From positions 33,507 through 97,506 of the forward strand of contig NZ_JYKA01000018.1 in the NCBI RefSeq assembly GCF_001676875.1: a stretch of 64,000 bases of DNA. Reading direction: 5' to 3'. Shown here in pieces: positions 16,723 to 26,475 of this stretch. The position numbers and the translations under genes were made by a program. The notes beneath the pieces are model-generated. The model ran no database searches. It had not been told where the DNA came from and saw only the letters and a list, made by a program, of their open reading frames with translations. Numbering within the stretch: the stretch's first letter is position 1; each line of letters begins with the position of its first letter. The stretch comes from Chromobacterium subtsugae (GTDB lineage Bacteria; Pseudomonadota; Gammaproteobacteria; Burkholderiales; Chromobacteriaceae).

Positions 16723-18417
16723 TTACTCGTTGGAACCGGACAGTTTTGCCTTCAGCAGGGCACCCAGGTTGGTGGTGCCGGCGGAAGCGCTGTCAACGGT
16801 GGACAGGTTCTTCATCGCGGCATTCTCTTCCTGAGCGTCCTTGGCCTTGATCGACAGGCTGATGTTGCGCGACTTGCGGTCAACGGCAACGATCACGGCT
16901 TCCACTTCTTCGCCATCCTTCAGGACGGAGCGAGCATCTTCCACGCGGTCGCGGGACAGCTCGGAAGCGCGCAGGTAGCCCTCAACATCGGTATCCAGAG
17001 CGATTACGGCGCCCTTGGCGTCAACGGACTTCACGGTGCCCTTGACCAGGGCGCCCTTGTCGTTCATCGCAACGAAGTTGTTGAACGGATCGCCTTCCAG
17101 TTGCTTGATGCCCAGGGAGATGCGTTCTTTTTCCACGTCGATGGACAGAACAACGGCTTCAACCTCGTCGCCCTTCTTGAACTTGCGCACGGCTTCTTCG
17201 CCAGCTTCGTTCCAGGACAGGTCGGACAGGTGAACCAGGCCATCGATGCCGCCCGGCAGACCAACGAACACGCCGAAGTCGGTGATGGACTTGATCGCGC
17301 CCTTCAGCTTGTCGCCCTTGTGGAAGTTGTCGGCGAACTCGTTCCACGGGTTTGCCAGGCACTGCTTCATGCCCAGGGAGATGCGACGACGGTCTTCGTC
17401 GATTTCCAGGATCATGACTTCCACTTCGTCGCCAACTTGAACTACCTTGGACGGGTGTACGTTCTTGTTGGTCCAGTCCATTTCGGACACGTGCACCAGA
17501 CCTTCGATGCCTTGTTCGATTTCAACGAACGCGCCGTAGTCGGTCAGGTTGGTCACCTTGCCGAACAGACGGGTGCCGGACGGGTAGCGGCGGGACAGGC
17601 CCACCCACGGATCTTCGCCCAGTTGCTTCAGGCCCAGGGATACGCGGTTCTTCTCTTGGTCGAACTTCAGTACCTTGGCTTCCACTTCATCGCCAACCGC
17701 CAGAACTTCGGACGGGTGCTTCACGCGGCGCCATGCCAGGTCGGTGATGTGCAGCAGGCCATCGATGCCGCCCAGGTCGACGAACGCACCGTAGTCGGTG
17801 ATGTTCTTGACGATACCCTTGATGACTGCGCCCTCTTTCAGGGTTTCCAGCAGAGCCTTGCGCTCTTCGCCCAGGGTTTCTTCCAGCACGGAGCGGCGGG
17901 AAACCACGACGTTGTTGCGCTTGCGATCCAGCTTGATAACCTTGAACTCGATCTGCTTGTTTTCGTACGGGGTGGTGTCTTTCACCGGACGCACGTCAAC
18001 CAGAGAGCCCGGCAGGAAGGCGCGGATGCCGTTGACCATGACGGTCAGGCCGCCCTTGACCTTGCCGCTGATCAGGCCGGACAGGATGGTGCCGGCTTCC
18101 AGAGCTTCTTCCAGCTCAACCCAGGCAGCCATGCGCTTGGCTTTTTCGCGGGACAGCTTGGTCTCGCCGAAGCCGTTTTCCAGCGCGTCGATGGCGACGG
18201 TGACGAAGTCGCCGATGGCGACTTCAACGACGCCTTGGTCGTTCTTGAATTCTTCAGCCGGAATCAGGGACTCGGACTTGAGGCCTGCGTTCACGGTTAC
18301 AAAGTTGGAATCAACTGCCACGACTTCAGCAGTGATCACTTCGCCCACGCGCATATCGTGCAGGGTGAGGCTTTCCTCGAACAGTTGAGCGAAGTTTTCC
18401 ATGGAGAGGGTAGTCAT
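16723..18417 (-). CDS. rpsA: 30S ribosomal protein S1
   Basis: 564-residue S1 protein with six S1/OB repeats, which recruits mRNA to the 30S subunit. Repeats are visible as recurring segments such as [37 protein letters not shown] and [19 protein letters not shown]. The start [16 protein letters not shown] at 18417 matches beta-proteobacterial S1; a further in-frame ATG at 18438 is less likely. Codon use is noticeably more biased and less GC-extreme than the neighbours, as expected for a highly expressed gene. The order cmk-rpsA-ihfB is conserved. Confidence 0.96.
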   Translation of the reverse strand: MTTLSMENFAQLFEESLTLHDMRVGEVITAEVVAVDSNFVTVNAGLKSESLIPAEEFKNDQGVVEVAIGDFVTVAIDALENGFGETKLSREKAKRMAAWVELEEALEAGTILSGLISGKVKGGLTVMVNGIRAFLPGSLVDVRPVKDTTPYENKQIEFKVIKLDRKRNNVVVSRRSVLEETLGEERKALLETLKEGAVIKGIVKNITDYGAFVDLGGIDGLLHITDLAWRRVKHPSEVLAVGDEVEAKVLKFDQEKNRVSLGLKQLGEDPWVGLSRRYPSGTRLFGKVTNLTDYGAFVEIEQGIEGLVHVSEMDWTNKNVHPSKVVQVGDEVEVMILEIDEDRRRISLGMKQCLANPWNEFADNFHKGDKLKGAIKSITDFGVFVGLPGGIDGLVHLSDLSWNEAGEEAVRKFKKGDEVEAVVLSIDVEKERISLGIKQLEGDPFNNFVAMNDKGALVKGTVKSVDAKGAVIALDTDVEGYLRASELSRDRVEDARSVLKDGEEVEAVIVAVDRKSRNISLSIKAKDAQEENAAMKNLSTVDSASAGTTNLGALLKAKLSGSNE

Positions 18418-18511
18418 CAAGCGTACTCTCGGTTGCATGCCTTGCGGCGTGCGGGGTTAGGGTTGAACACGCGGCGGCTTTTGCAACGCAGCAAAAACAG
18501 CCGTTAAAAAA

Positions 18512-19180
18512 TCAATGGCCGGAAACCTGTCTTTCCTCAAACCACCCGAGGACCTTGTCGACCGCCTGGTCTATGGTCAGCTCCGTGGTATCGAGCAAAA
18601 AGGCGTCCGGCTCCTGGCGCAGCGGCGCTACCGGCCGGGCGGCATCGCGCGCGTCCCGATCGATAATGTCCTGCATAATTCTGGGGAGGTTAGCAGATTC
18701 CCCCTTGCCGATCAACTGCTTATAGCGGCGCTCGGCGCGCTCCTCGGCGCTGGCGGTCAGGAATATCTTCAACATGGCGTCCGGAAACACCACCGATCCC
18801 ATGTCGCGGCCGTCGGTCACCAGGCCCGGCGCCAAGCGAAAATCGCGCTGGCGCTGCAATAGCGCGGCGCGGACTTCAGGCAGCGCCCCCACCTTGGACG
18901 CGCCGATGCCGATTTCCTCGGCGCGGATATCCAGGCTGACATCGTTGCCTTCCAGCCACACCGCGCCGTCGGAGAACTCCACCGGCAGGACGATCGCGGC
19001 GCCGGCCAGCGCCGCTTCGTCGTCCCAGGCGATGCCATGGCGGCGGGCGTGCAGCGCCAGCAGCCGATACAGCGAGCCGGAGTCGAGGTAGTGGAAATCA
19101 AGGCGCGAGGCCACCAGGGCGGCCACCGTGCCCTTGCCGGAAGCGGAAGGCCCGTCGATGGTAATCACCGGAACTGTCAT
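18512..19180 (-). CDS. cmk: Cytidylate kinase
   Basis: 222-residue (d)CMP kinase. The start MTVPVITIDGPSASGKGT gives the P-loop; DGRDMGSVVFPDA (about 128-140) and the RDARDAARPVAPL segment (about 180) are family motifs. An upstream extension to 19255 has no family match. It leads the cmk-rpsA-ihfB cluster. Confidence 0.95.
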   Translation of the reverse strand: MTVPVITIDGPSASGKGTVAALVASRLDFHYLDSGSLYRLLALHARRHGIAWDDEAALAGAAIVLPVEFSDGAVWLEGNDVSLDIRAEEIGIGASKVGALPEVRAALLQRQRDFRLAPGLVTDGRDMGSVVFPDAMLKIFLTASAEERAERRYKQLIGKGESANLPRIMQDIIDRDARDAARPVAPLRQEPDAFLLDTTELTIDQAVDKVLGWFEERQVSGH

Positions 19181-19407
19181 GGGAGTTTGATCCTGTTGCA
19201 ATCTCAAGCCACCGGCTCCGTCGGCGCGCCGAAAGAAGCCGGTAAAACCGCGCATTGTAGCGCAAGCCGGCGCCTTGCAGGGGAGCGGATGCCGCCGTTC
19301 TCGCGCGGCCGGCGATTGCGCGCAGGCGGCGGCGGCGGGTACAGTGTCCGCTCACCCTTTCGTCCAACCCGCGATACGCACCCGAAAATAAAGCGCGCCC
19401 CGTCAAT
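19181..19407. promoter_or_regulatory. Divergent promoter region of cmk and aroA
   Basis: 227 nt between diverging start codons. No strong operator or clear sigma70 box pair was recognised, and aroA lacks an obvious Shine-Dalgarno. The stretch is presumed to hold both promoters. Confidence 0.4.
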
Positions 19408-20697
19408 ATGGAACAACTGCACCTGCTCCCCTGCCCTCGCCTCGCCGGCGCCGTCAAGCTGCCCGGCTCCAAGAGCATCTCCAACCGCACCCTGCTGCTG
19501 GCCGCGCTGTCCGGCGGCAGCACGCTGGTGCGCGACCTGCTGGATTCGGACGACATCCGCCACATGCTGGGCGCGCTGAAGCTGCTGGGCGTGAAAATAG
19601 AGCAGCAGGGCGACAGCCGCGACTTCCGCGTGCACGGCGCCGGCGGCGCTTTCCCGGTGAAAAACGCCGAGCTGTTCCTCGGCAACGCCGGCACCGCCTT
19701 CCGGCCGCTGACCGCCGCGCTGGCGCTGATGGGCGGCCACTACCAGCTGTCCGGCGTGCCGCGCATGCACGAGCGCCCGATCGGCGACCTCGTCGACGCG
19801 CTCAACGCCGCCGGCGCCCGCATCGCCTATCTGGGCCAGCCCGGCTTCCCGCCGCTGGCCATCTCCCCGGCCGACGTGCGCTGCGCCCAGCCCATCCAGG
19901 TGAAGGGCAATGTCTCCAGCCAGTTCCTCACCGCCTTGCTGATGGCGCTGCCGCTGACCGGCGGCCAGGCCGAGATCGAAGTGGTGGGAGAGCTGATCTC
20001 CAAGCCTTACATTGAAATCACGCTGAATCTGATGGCGCGCTTCGGCGTGCGCGTCGAACGCGACGGCTGGCAGCGCTTCGTGATTCCCGGCGGCCAGCAC
20101 TACATCTCGCCCGGCGAAGTCTATGTCGAAGGCGACGCCTCCAGCGCGTCCTACTTCCTGGCGGCCGGCGCGCTGGCCGGCGGCCCGGTGCGGGTGGAAG
20201 GCGTCGGCAACGCCAGCATTCAGGGCGATGTGCGCTTCGCCGAGGCGCTGGAATTGATGGGCGCGACGGTGAGCCGCGGCGACAACTGGATCGAGGCCCG
20301 CGCCGAGGGCAAGCTCAAGGCGATAGACCTCGACTGCAACCACATTCCGGACGCGGCGATGACGCTGGCGGTGGCGGCATTGGCCGCCGACGGCACCACC
20401 ACGCTGCGCAACATCGCCAGCTGGCGGGTGAAGGAAACCGACCGGCTGTCGGCGATGGCGACCGAATTGCGCAAGGTCGGCGCCGTAGTCGAGGAAGGCC
20501 CGGACTATCTCCGCGTCACCCCGCCGGCCGAGCTGACGCCGAACGCCGAAATCGACACCTACGACGACCACCGGATGGCGATGTGCTTCTCGCTGGTTTC
20601 GCTGCTGGGCGCGCCGGTGGTGATCAACGACCCCGACTGCGTGGCCAAGACCTTCCCCGGCTACTTCCAGGCGCTGGCCGCGCTGCAGGCGCAATAA
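19408..20697 (+). CDS. aroA: 3-phosphoshikimate 1-carboxyvinyltransferase (EPSP synthase)
   Basis: 429-residue shikimate-pathway enzyme joining PEP to shikimate-3-phosphate. [17 protein letters not shown], the [17 protein letters not shown] active-site loop (about 90-106), and [17 protein letters not shown] (about 340-356) are diagnostic. GNAGTA with Gly at the glyphosate-contact position indicates the sensitive class I form. A MazG-like gene starts 64 nt after its stop. Confidence 0.96.
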   Translation: MEQLHLLPCPRLAGAVKLPGSKSISNRTLLLAALSGGSTLVRDLLDSDDIRHMLGALKLLGVKIEQQGDSRDFRVHGAGGAFPVKNAELFLGNAGTAFRPLTAALALMGGHYQLSGVPRMHERPIGDLVDALNAAGARIAYLGQPGFPPLAISPADVRCAQPIQVKGNVSSQFLTALLMALPLTGGQAEIEVVGELISKPYIEITLNLMARFGVRVERDGWQRFVIPGGQHYISPGEVYVEGDASSASYFLAAGALAGGPVRVEGVGNASIQGDVRFAEALELMGATVSRGDNWIEARAEGKLKAIDLDCNHIPDAAMTLAVAALAADGTTTLRNIASWRVKETDRLSAMATELRKVGAVVEEGPDYLRVTPPAELTPNAEIDTYDDHRMAMCFSLVSLLGAPVVINDPDCVAKTFPGYFQALAALQAQ

Positions 20698-20718
20698 TCA
20701 CAATATATTGATGGTTTA

Positions 20719-20763
20719 ATCGATAGACTCCACAATATACGCCTTGCAAAGGAGTCTATCGAT
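20719..20763 (+). promoter_or_regulatory. Perfect 13-bp inverted repeat covering the SD and start codon of the MazG-like gene
   Basis: ATCGATAGACTCC (20719-20731) and GGAGTCTATCGAT (20751-20763) are exact reverse complements around a 19-nt loop. The right arm contains the GGAG ribosome binding site and the first two bases of the ATG. In an aroA read-through RNA this would hide the ribosome site. If transcription starts near 20743 from a weak TTGATG...CACAAT promoter, the repeat would instead act as a DNA operator. A nine-base direct repeat CACAATATA (20699 and 20731) flanks it, 32 bp apart. Confidence 0.7.
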
Positions 20764-21208
20764 GAGCGACCTGTTCCGGATGCGCCGCGATTTCATGCGG
20801 CGCTTCGACATCCCCTCCCCCTCCCATCCCGAATATCAGCCCGAACAGCTGGCGATGTGGCAGACCATGCTGGACGAAGAGCTGGACGAGCTCAAACAGG
20901 CGCTGGCGGATTATCGCGAGCTGCCGGCGCAATCGCCCGAACAGCAACTGCGCAGCCGCGCCGAACTCGCCGCCGAGGCCGTGGACGTGCTCAATGTTGT
21001 GTGCGGCCTGCTGCTGTCGCAGGGCCTGCCGCTGGAGGCGATGTGCGAGGCGATACACGACGCCAATCTGCGCAAATGCGTGGACGGCAAGGTGGTGCGC
21101 CGCGCCGACGGCAAGGTGCTGAAGCCGGAAGGCTGGCGGCCGGCGGACAAGCTGGAAGTGATCCGCCAGGCGCAGGACCGCAACAATACGTCGCAATCTT
21201 TGTCCTGA
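20762..21208 (+). CDS. MazG-like / PRA-PH superfamily nucleotide pyrophosphohydrolase
   Basis: 148-residue all-alpha NTP pyrophosphohydrolase-like protein. The metal-binding pattern is EELDELKQAL (about 40-49) followed by AAEAVDVLNVVCG (about 76-88), i.e. ExxE then ExxD. The C-terminal ANLRKCVDGKVVRRADGKVL and WRPADK segment is typical of the DR2231/HisE-like group that hydrolyses dUTP or other (d)NTPs. The start MSDLFRMRRDF is fixed by AAAGGAG at 20748-20754. Substrate is unknown. Expression may be controlled by the inverted repeat overlapping its start. Confidence 0.8.
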   Translation: MSDLFRMRRDFMRRFDIPSPSHPEYQPEQLAMWQTMLDEELDELKQALADYRELPAQSPEQQLRSRAELAAEAVDVLNVVCGLLLSQGLPLEAMCEAIHDANLRKCVDGKVVRRADGKVLKPEGWRPADKLEVIRQAQDRNNTSQSLS

Positions 21209-21274
21209 ATTAAAACGTCCTTAAGCCATCCCGGCTAAGCTTGAATCTTGACCCACTCGCATCCGGGAACCGAA

Positions 21275-21820
21275 ATGCTGCGCAATTCCTCGCAAAGCTA
21301 CGGCCGCGTCGCCCGCGCGCTGCACTGGCTGTGCGCTCTGGCGGTGATCGCCGCGCTGGTCTTCATCGAACTCAAAGGCAACTTCCCCAAGGGCGATCCG
21401 GTCCGCGGCGGCCTGAGCTACGCCCACATCCAGGCCGGCCTGATCGTCCTGCTGCTGGTCGTGCCCAGACTGGCCTGGCGGCTGGGCAATCCGCCGCCCG
21501 GCATCACTCCCCGCCCCAGCCCGCTGATGAAGCTGCTGGCCCATGCCGGCCACTGGGCGCTGTACGCGCTGATGCTGGCGCTGCCCATCCTGGGCATCGC
21601 CTTCATCCAGGCCAGGGGCGGCGAAGTGGCCCTGTTCGGCCTGGCGCTGCCAGCCATGCTGGCGCCGGATCCGGCCTTCGGCCGCCAGCTGAAGGACGCG
21701 CATGAGCTGCTGGGCAACGTGCTGCTGTGGCTGAGCATCCTGCACGCCGCCGCCGCCGTCTGGCATCATCGCTTCGTCAAAGACGATACGCTGACCCGCC
21801 TGATCGGCCCGCTACGCTGA
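21275..21820 (+). CDS. cybB: Cytochrome b561 family protein
   Basis: 181-residue di-heme b-type cytochrome with four transmembrane helices, predicted to carry electrons between quinol and periplasmic acceptors. The start is taken as the ATG MLRNSSQSYGRVARALHW; an upstream TTG would add nine residues. Candidate heme ligands are H in RALHWL (helix 1), H in YAHIQAG (helix 2), HAGHW (helix 3) and DAHELLGN/LHAAAAVWHH (helix 4). Its 3' end overlaps the converging fruR gene by 9 nt. Confidence 0.85.
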   Translation: MLRNSSQSYGRVARALHWLCALAVIAALVFIELKGNFPKGDPVRGGLSYAHIQAGLIVLLLVVPRLAWRLGNPPPGITPRPSPLMKLLAHAGHWALYALMLALPILGIAFIQARGGEVALFGLALPAMLAPDPAFGRQLKDAHELLGNVLLWLSILHAAAAVWHHRFVKDDTLTRLIGPLR

Positions 21821-22801
21821 TTCCGCGCGCCGGCTGGAGCCTCTGGCCACCAGCCGGCCGGACAGCACCACCTTGCGCGGCGGCCGCTCCGGCTGCCGCA
21901 AGCGTTCCAGCAGCATCGCCATCGCCTCGCGGCCGATGGCGTCCACCGGCTGCTCGATCACCGTCATCCCCGGTTCCGCCAATTCGGTCCAGCTGTCGTT
22001 GTCGAAACCCGCCAGCGCCAGCTGCCGCGGCACCGCGACGCCGAGCGCCCGCGCCGCCTTGACCGCGCCCAATAGCAACAAGCCGTTGCTGGCGATCAGC
22101 GCCTGCGGCGGATCGTCCTCCCGCAGCCAGGCCGCCACCGCCTGCTCGGCCGCCGCCGCGCTGGGCGCGGCGAAGCGCGCGTCCGCGGCCAGCCCGGCCC
22201 GCGCCAGCGCGGCGGCGAAACCGGCATGCCGCTCGGCCCCGGTGCTGCTGGTATTGCCGAACAATCCGCCGATGCGGCGATAACCCTGCTCCAGCAGATG
22301 CGCCACCAGTTGCCCCGCGGCCGCGGCATTGTCCAGCAGCACCGCGTCGCCGCCGCCGGGGCCGGCGCGGTCCACCATCACCACCGGGAAACCCAGCGCC
22401 GCGATGTCCAGCCGCGCCGCGGTCGCGCGGGTGGCGGCCAGGATCACCCCGCTCACCCTCTCCTCCTGCATCAGCCGCAGATACATCGCTTCCTTCTCCG
22501 GGTTTTCGTCGGTATTGCACAGGATCACCCGCATGCCGGCGCGATAGGCGGCGTCCTCCACCGCCCGCCCCACCGCGGTGAAGAAAGGGTTGCAGATATC
22601 GGACACGATCAGGCCGACGGTCAGGCTGGATTGCGAGCGCAGGCGCCGCGCCGACAGGTTGGGCCGATAGCCGCTGCCGGCGATGGCTTCTTCCACCTTG
22701 GCGCGCAACGCCGGACTCACCGGCCCGTTGCCCAAAACCCGCGACACAGTGGCCACCGACACGCCGGCCAACCGCGCGACATCCTTGATACTGGTCGTCA
22801 T
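21812..22801 (-). CDS. fruR: LacI-family fructose operon repressor
   Basis: 329-residue LacI/GalR regulator. The helix-turn-helix is at the N-terminus (TSIKDVARLAGVSVATVSRVL), with the hinge helix near LSARRLRSQ and a periplasmic-binding-protein-like effector domain (LTVGLIVSDICNPFF). It is divergent from fruBKA and two perfect FruR boxes lie between them, one starting 2 nt from its own start codon. No Shine-Dalgarno is visible before the ATG, so translation is probably weak. By analogy with FruR/Cra the inducer is fructose-1-phosphate. Confidence 0.9.
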   Translation of the reverse strand: MTTSIKDVARLAGVSVATVSRVLGNGPVSPALRAKVEEAIAGSGYRPNLSARRLRSQSSLTVGLIVSDICNPFFTAVGRAVEDAAYRAGMRVILCNTDENPEKEAMYLRLMQEERVSGVILAATRATAARLDIAALGFPVVMVDRAGPGGGDAVLLDNAAAAGQLVAHLLEQGYRRIGGLFGNTSSTGAERHAGFAAALARAGLAADARFAAPSAAAAEQAVAAWLREDDPPQALIASNGLLLLGAVKAARALGVAVPRQLALAGFDNDSWTELAEPGMTVIEQPVDAIGREAMAMLLERLRQPERPPRKVVLSGRLVARGSSRRAESA

Positions 22802-22802
22802 A

Positions 22803-22816
22803 TGGAATCGTTTTCA
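22803..22816. promoter_or_regulatory. FruR operator 1 (fruR proximal)
   Basis: TGGAATCGTTTTCA fits the LacI/Cra consensus TGNAANCGNTTNCA at every defined base. It abuts the fruR start codon, suggesting autorepression. Confidence 0.75.
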
Positions 22817-22853
22817 ATTGATTTTCGCCATGCTGCGCCTAGTTAGCGTGACG

Positions 22854-22867
22854 CGCAAGCGCTTGAA
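22854..22867. promoter_or_regulatory. Possible FruR operator 2 (imperfect)
   Basis: CGCAAGCGCTTGAA keeps the AANCGNTT core but misses two outer bases of the consensus; the centre CAAGCGCTTG is a perfect 10-bp palindrome. A third, weaker site midway between the two perfect ones. Confidence 0.4.
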
Positions 22868-22935
22868 AATCCAGCAACAGCATGCTGCATTGCAATATCC
22901 ATACTTTATTGGCACGAATGAATTGACAGAAAAAA

Positions 22936-22949
22936 TGTAATCGTTTTCA
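22936..22949. promoter_or_regulatory. FruR operator 3 in the fruBKA promoter
   Basis: TGTAATCGTTTTCA fits TGNAANCGNTTNCA exactly. It lies between a TTGACA -35 (22923-22928) and TTCAAT -10 (22946-22951, 17-nt spacer), so repressor binding would occlude RNA polymerase. Confidence 0.75.
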
Positions 22950-22985
22950 ATCGCTGACATACCGATCCCGCCTACGAGGTGCGCC

Positions 22986-25487
22986 GTGTCCGATGCCCTG
23001 CTCAATCCCCAACTGATACGCCTGGGCTGCCGGCCCGCCGACAAGGACGCCGCCATCCGCGAAGCCGGCGCGCTGCTGGAGGCAGCCGGCTGCATCGCCC
23101 CGGACTATATAGACAGCCTGCTGCGGCGCGAGGCGGTGGCCAACACCTACCTGGGCAACGGCATCGCCATTCCGCACGGCATGGCCGAAGACCGCGCCCA
23201 GGTGCTGCGCACCGGCGTCGCCATCCTGCAGATTCCGGACGGGCTGGAATGGAACCCCGGCCAGCGCATCCACCTGCTGTGCGCGATCGCCGCCCGCTCC
23301 GACGACCACCTGGTGATGCTGCGCCAGCTGACCCGGCTGCTGCAGGACGAAGCCCGGCTGCTGCCGCTGTTCACCACCACCGACAGCGCCGACCTGCTGG
23401 CAGCGCTGGCCCAGCCGGAAGCGCCGCTGCCGCCCGACGCCGAAGCGCACGACCTGGATCTGTGCGAGGAATGGCGGCTGGACTACCCCAACGGCCTGCA
23501 CGCCCGCCCCGCCGCGCTGTGGGTGGAGGCGGCGCGCCGCAGCCCGGCGCAATTGCAGGTGCGCCACGGCAGCCAGGCCGCCGACGCCAAAAACCTGATC
23601 GCGCTGCTGCAGCTCGGCCTGCGCCAGGGCGCGCTGCTGACGGTTTCCGCGCGCGGGCCGCAAGCCGCCGACGGGCTCAAACAACTGCTGCGGGCGATGC
23701 GCGAAGCCAGCCTGGCCGAGCAGACCGCCGCCGCCATCGCCGCCCAGCGCGCCGCGGCGCAACGGCCGCGCGCCGGCTGGCAGCCGTCGGGCCAGCCGGT
23801 TTCGCTGCCCGGCATCGCCGCCAGCCCCGGCCTCGCCATCGGCACCGTGCGCGTGCTGGCCGGCGAACAGCTGCGCATCGTCGACCGCCCGGTCAGCCTG
23901 GCCGAAGGCGGCGACCGCCTGCACGAAGCGCTGGCCGCCACCCGCCGCCGGCTGGCGGCGCTGGCCGACGCCACTCAGGCCACGCTGGGCGCCGCCGAAG
24001 CCGGCATTTTCCGCGCCCAAGCCGAACTATTGAACGACACCGACCTGATCACCCTCAGCTGCCAACTGATGGTGGCCGGCCATGGCGTGGAGTGGTCTTG
24101 GCACCAGGCGGTGGAGCGGCTGGCGGAAAAGATCTCGGCATTGGGCAACCCACTGCTGGCCGCCCGCGCCGCCGACCTGCGCGACGTCGGCCGGCGGGTG
24201 CTGCTAGAGCTGGACCCATCGCTGCAAGGCAACGCGCCGGGAGAGTTCGGCCCCGACACCATCCTGCTGGCCGCCGACCTGGCGCCGTCGGACACCGCCA
24301 GTCTGGATCTCTCCCGCGTCAAGGGCCTGGCCACCGCCCACGGCGGCCCCACCGCCCACACCGCCATCCTGGCGCGCACGCTGGGCCTGCCGGCGCTGGT
24401 GGCCGCCGGTCCGGCGCTGCTCGACGTGGCCGACGGCAGCCCGGCGATCCTGGACGGCGACGCCGGCCGGCTCTACCTGAACCCGAGCGAGCACAATCTC
24501 GCCTCCGCCCGCGACTGGCAACAACGCCAGCGCGAGGCGCAGCAACAACAGCAGCAGGCCTGCCTGCAGCCCGGCCAGACCGCCGACGGCCGCCGCGTGG
24601 AAATCGCCGCCAACCTCAACCGGCCGGAACAGGTCGCCGGCGCGCTGAACAACGGCGCGGAAGGCGTCGGCCTGATGCGCACCGAATTCCTGTTTCTGGA
24701 GCGCGACGCCGCGCCGGACGAAGAAGAGCAATACCAGACCTACCTGGCCATGCAGCAGGCGCTGCAGGGCCGGCCGCTGATCGTGCGCGCGCTGGACATC
24801 GGCGGCGACAAACAGGTGCCCTACCTGAACCTGCCGGTCGAGGACAACCCCTTCCTCGGCGTGCGCGGCGCGCGGCTGCTGCTGCGCCGGCGCGAGCTGC
24901 TGGAGCCGCAGCTGCGCGCGCTGTACCGCGCCGCCAAGGCCGGCAAGCCCTTGTCCATCATGTTTCCGATGATCAGCTCGCTGAAGGAGATCACCCGGCT
25001 CAAGGGCTGGTGCGAGGGCGTGCGCAAGGAATTGGACGCGCCGCCGGTGCCGATAGGCATCATGGTGGAAGTGCCGGCCGCCGCGCTGCTGGCCGACCAG
25101 CTGGCGCCCTATGTCGACTTCTTCTCCATCGGCACCAACGACCTCACCCAATACGCGCTGGCGATGGACCGCCAGCACCCGGAGCTGGCCGCCGAAGCCG
25201 ACAGCCTCCACCCCGCCGTGCTGCGGCTGATCCGCCAGACGGTGCGAGGCGCGGCCGCGCACCAGCGCTGGGTGGGCGTGTGCGGCGGCAGCGCCGGCGA
25301 CCCGCTGGGCGCCGCGGTACTGGCCGGCCTGGGCGTGGACGAGTTGTCGATGAGCCCCAGCGACATCCCGGCGGTCAAAGCCATGCTGCGCCGCCACGAC
25401 TACGCGCGGCTGCAAGCGCTGGCGGAACAGGCGCTGTCCTGCGACAGCGCCGAGGAAGTGCGCCAGCTGCTGGAGGCACTGGCATGA
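22986..25487 (+). CDS. fruB: Fructose PTS multiphosphoryl transfer protein (EIIA-HPr-EI)
   Basis: 833-residue cytoplasmic fusion that carries phosphate from PEP to FruA. Domain order: EIIA-Fru (1-145, active His64 in IAIPHGMAED), HPr (about 160-245, His172 in NGLHARPAA) and enzyme I (about 265-830, His458 in GGPTAHTAILAR, plus LMRTEFLF and the C-terminal SIGTNDLTQYALAMDR PEP site). The start is GTG at 22986 with GAGG upstream. It makes this PTS independent of general PtsH/PtsI. Its stop overlaps fruK (ATGA). Confidence 0.95.
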   Translation: MSDALLNPQLIRLGCRPADKDAAIREAGALLEAAGCIAPDYIDSLLRREAVANTYLGNGIAIPHGMAEDRAQVLRTGVAILQIPDGLEWNPGQRIHLLCAIAARSDDHLVMLRQLTRLLQDEARLLPLFTTTDSADLLAALAQPEAPLPPDAEAHDLDLCEEWRLDYPNGLHARPAALWVEAARRSPAQLQVRHGSQAADAKNLIALLQLGLRQGALLTVSARGPQAADGLKQLLRAMREASLAEQTAAAIAAQRAAAQRPRAGWQPSGQPVSLPGIAASPGLAIGTVRVLAGEQLRIVDRPVSLAEGGDRLHEALAATRRRLAALADATQATLGAAEAGIFRAQAELLNDTDLITLSCQLMVAGHGVEWSWHQAVERLAEKISALGNPLLAARAADLRDVGRRVLLELDPSLQGNAPGEFGPDTILLAADLAPSDTASLDLSRVKGLATAHGGPTAHTAILARTLGLPALVAAGPALLDVADGSPAILDGDAGRLYLNPSEHNLASARDWQQRQREAQQQQQQACLQPGQTADGRRVEIAANLNRPEQVAGALNNGAEGVGLMRTEFLFLERDAAPDEEEQYQTYLAMQQALQGRPLIVRALDIGGDKQVPYLNLPVEDNPFLGVRGARLLLRRRELLEPQLRALYRAAKAGKPLSIMFPMISSLKEITRLKGWCEGVRKELDAPPVPIGIMVEVPAAALLADQLAPYVDFFSIGTNDLTQYALAMDRQHPELAAEADSLHPAVLRLIRQTVRGAAAHQRWVGVCGGSAGDPLGAAVLAGLGVDELSMSPSDIPAVKAMLRRHDYARLQALAEQALSCDSAEEVRQLLEALA

Positions 25488-26440
25488 GCCCCGCCCTGCA
25501 CACCATCACGCTGAACCCGGCGCTGGACCAGACCGTCACCCTGGATGAACTGCTGCCCGGCGGCGTCAACCTGGCGCGCGCCGCCCAATTGAACGCCGGC
25601 GGCAAGGGCATCAACGTGGCCAGCTGCCTGGCCGACTGGGGCCTGCCGGCCACCGTCCACGGCCTGCTGGGCCGCGACAACAGCGGGGCGTTCGAGCAAC
25701 TGTTCGCCGCCAAGCGCATCCACGACCGCATGCTGCGCCTGCCCGGCGACAGCCGGGTCAACATCAAGCTGGCCGACCTCAAATCCGGCCGCACCACCGA
25801 CATCAACCTGCCCGGCCTGGCCGCCGCCGAGGCCGACCTGCAGGCGCTGGCCGCCCGGCTGGCAGAGCTGCGCGCCGGCGACAGCGCGGCGCTGGCCGGC
25901 AGCCTGCCGCCCAGCTTGCCGCCGGACGCCCTGGCCCGGCTGTGCCGCCAGTTGAAACGGCAAGGCGTGTGGGTGCTTCTGGACAGCAGCGGGCCGGCAT
26001 TGGCCTCGGCGCTGGCCAATCCGCCCGAGGCGCTGCCCGACTGCATCAAGCCGAACCGGGAAGAACTGGCGCAATGGGCCGGCCGCGAGCTGGCCGCGCT
26101 GCCGGATGTGGCGCGCTGCGCGCAAGGCCTGCAGCGGCGGGGCATCGCCCAGGTGGTGGTGTCGCTCGGCGAACAGGGCGCCATGCTGGTCGACGCCGAC
26201 TGCGCGCGGCTGGCCAGCCTGCCGCCGCAGCGGCCGCTGAGCACGGTGGGCGCCGGCGACGCGCTGGTGGCGGGACTGATGGCCGCCCGCCAGCAAGGGC
26301 TGGCCGGCGGCGACGCGCTCAGGCTGGCAGTGGCTTTCGCCGCCGCCAAGCTGCAAAGCGTCGGCCCGCACCTACCCGCCGCCGAACAGATACGCCAACT
26401 GGCGGACGCGGTCCGCCTGCAAGACCTGGCCGCGGCCTGA
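25484..26440 (+). CDS. fruK: 1-phosphofructokinase
   Basis: 318-residue PfkB-family kinase converting fructose-1-phosphate to fructose-1,6-bisphosphate. [10 protein letters not shown] at the start, [15 protein letters not shown] (about 41-55) and the catalytic [14 protein letters not shown] near residue 255 are diagnostic. The start is set by the ATGA overlap with fruB. Removal of fructose-1-phosphate by this enzyme would restore FruR repression. Confidence 0.95.
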   Translation: MSPALHTITLNPALDQTVTLDELLPGGVNLARAAQLNAGGKGINVASCLADWGLPATVHGLLGRDNSGAFEQLFAAKRIHDRMLRLPGDSRVNIKLADLKSGRTTDINLPGLAAAEADLQALAARLAELRAGDSAALAGSLPPSLPPDALARLCRQLKRQGVWVLLDSSGPALASALANPPEALPDCIKPNREELAQWAGRELAALPDVARCAQGLQRRGIAQVVVSLGEQGAMLVDADCARLASLPPQRPLSTVGAGDALVAGLMAARQQGLAGGDALRLAVAFAAAKLQSVGPHLPAAEQIRQLADAVRLQDLAAA

Positions 26441-26475
26441 AGCCGGCGCCCATCATCGATCACAGGGGAAACGCA

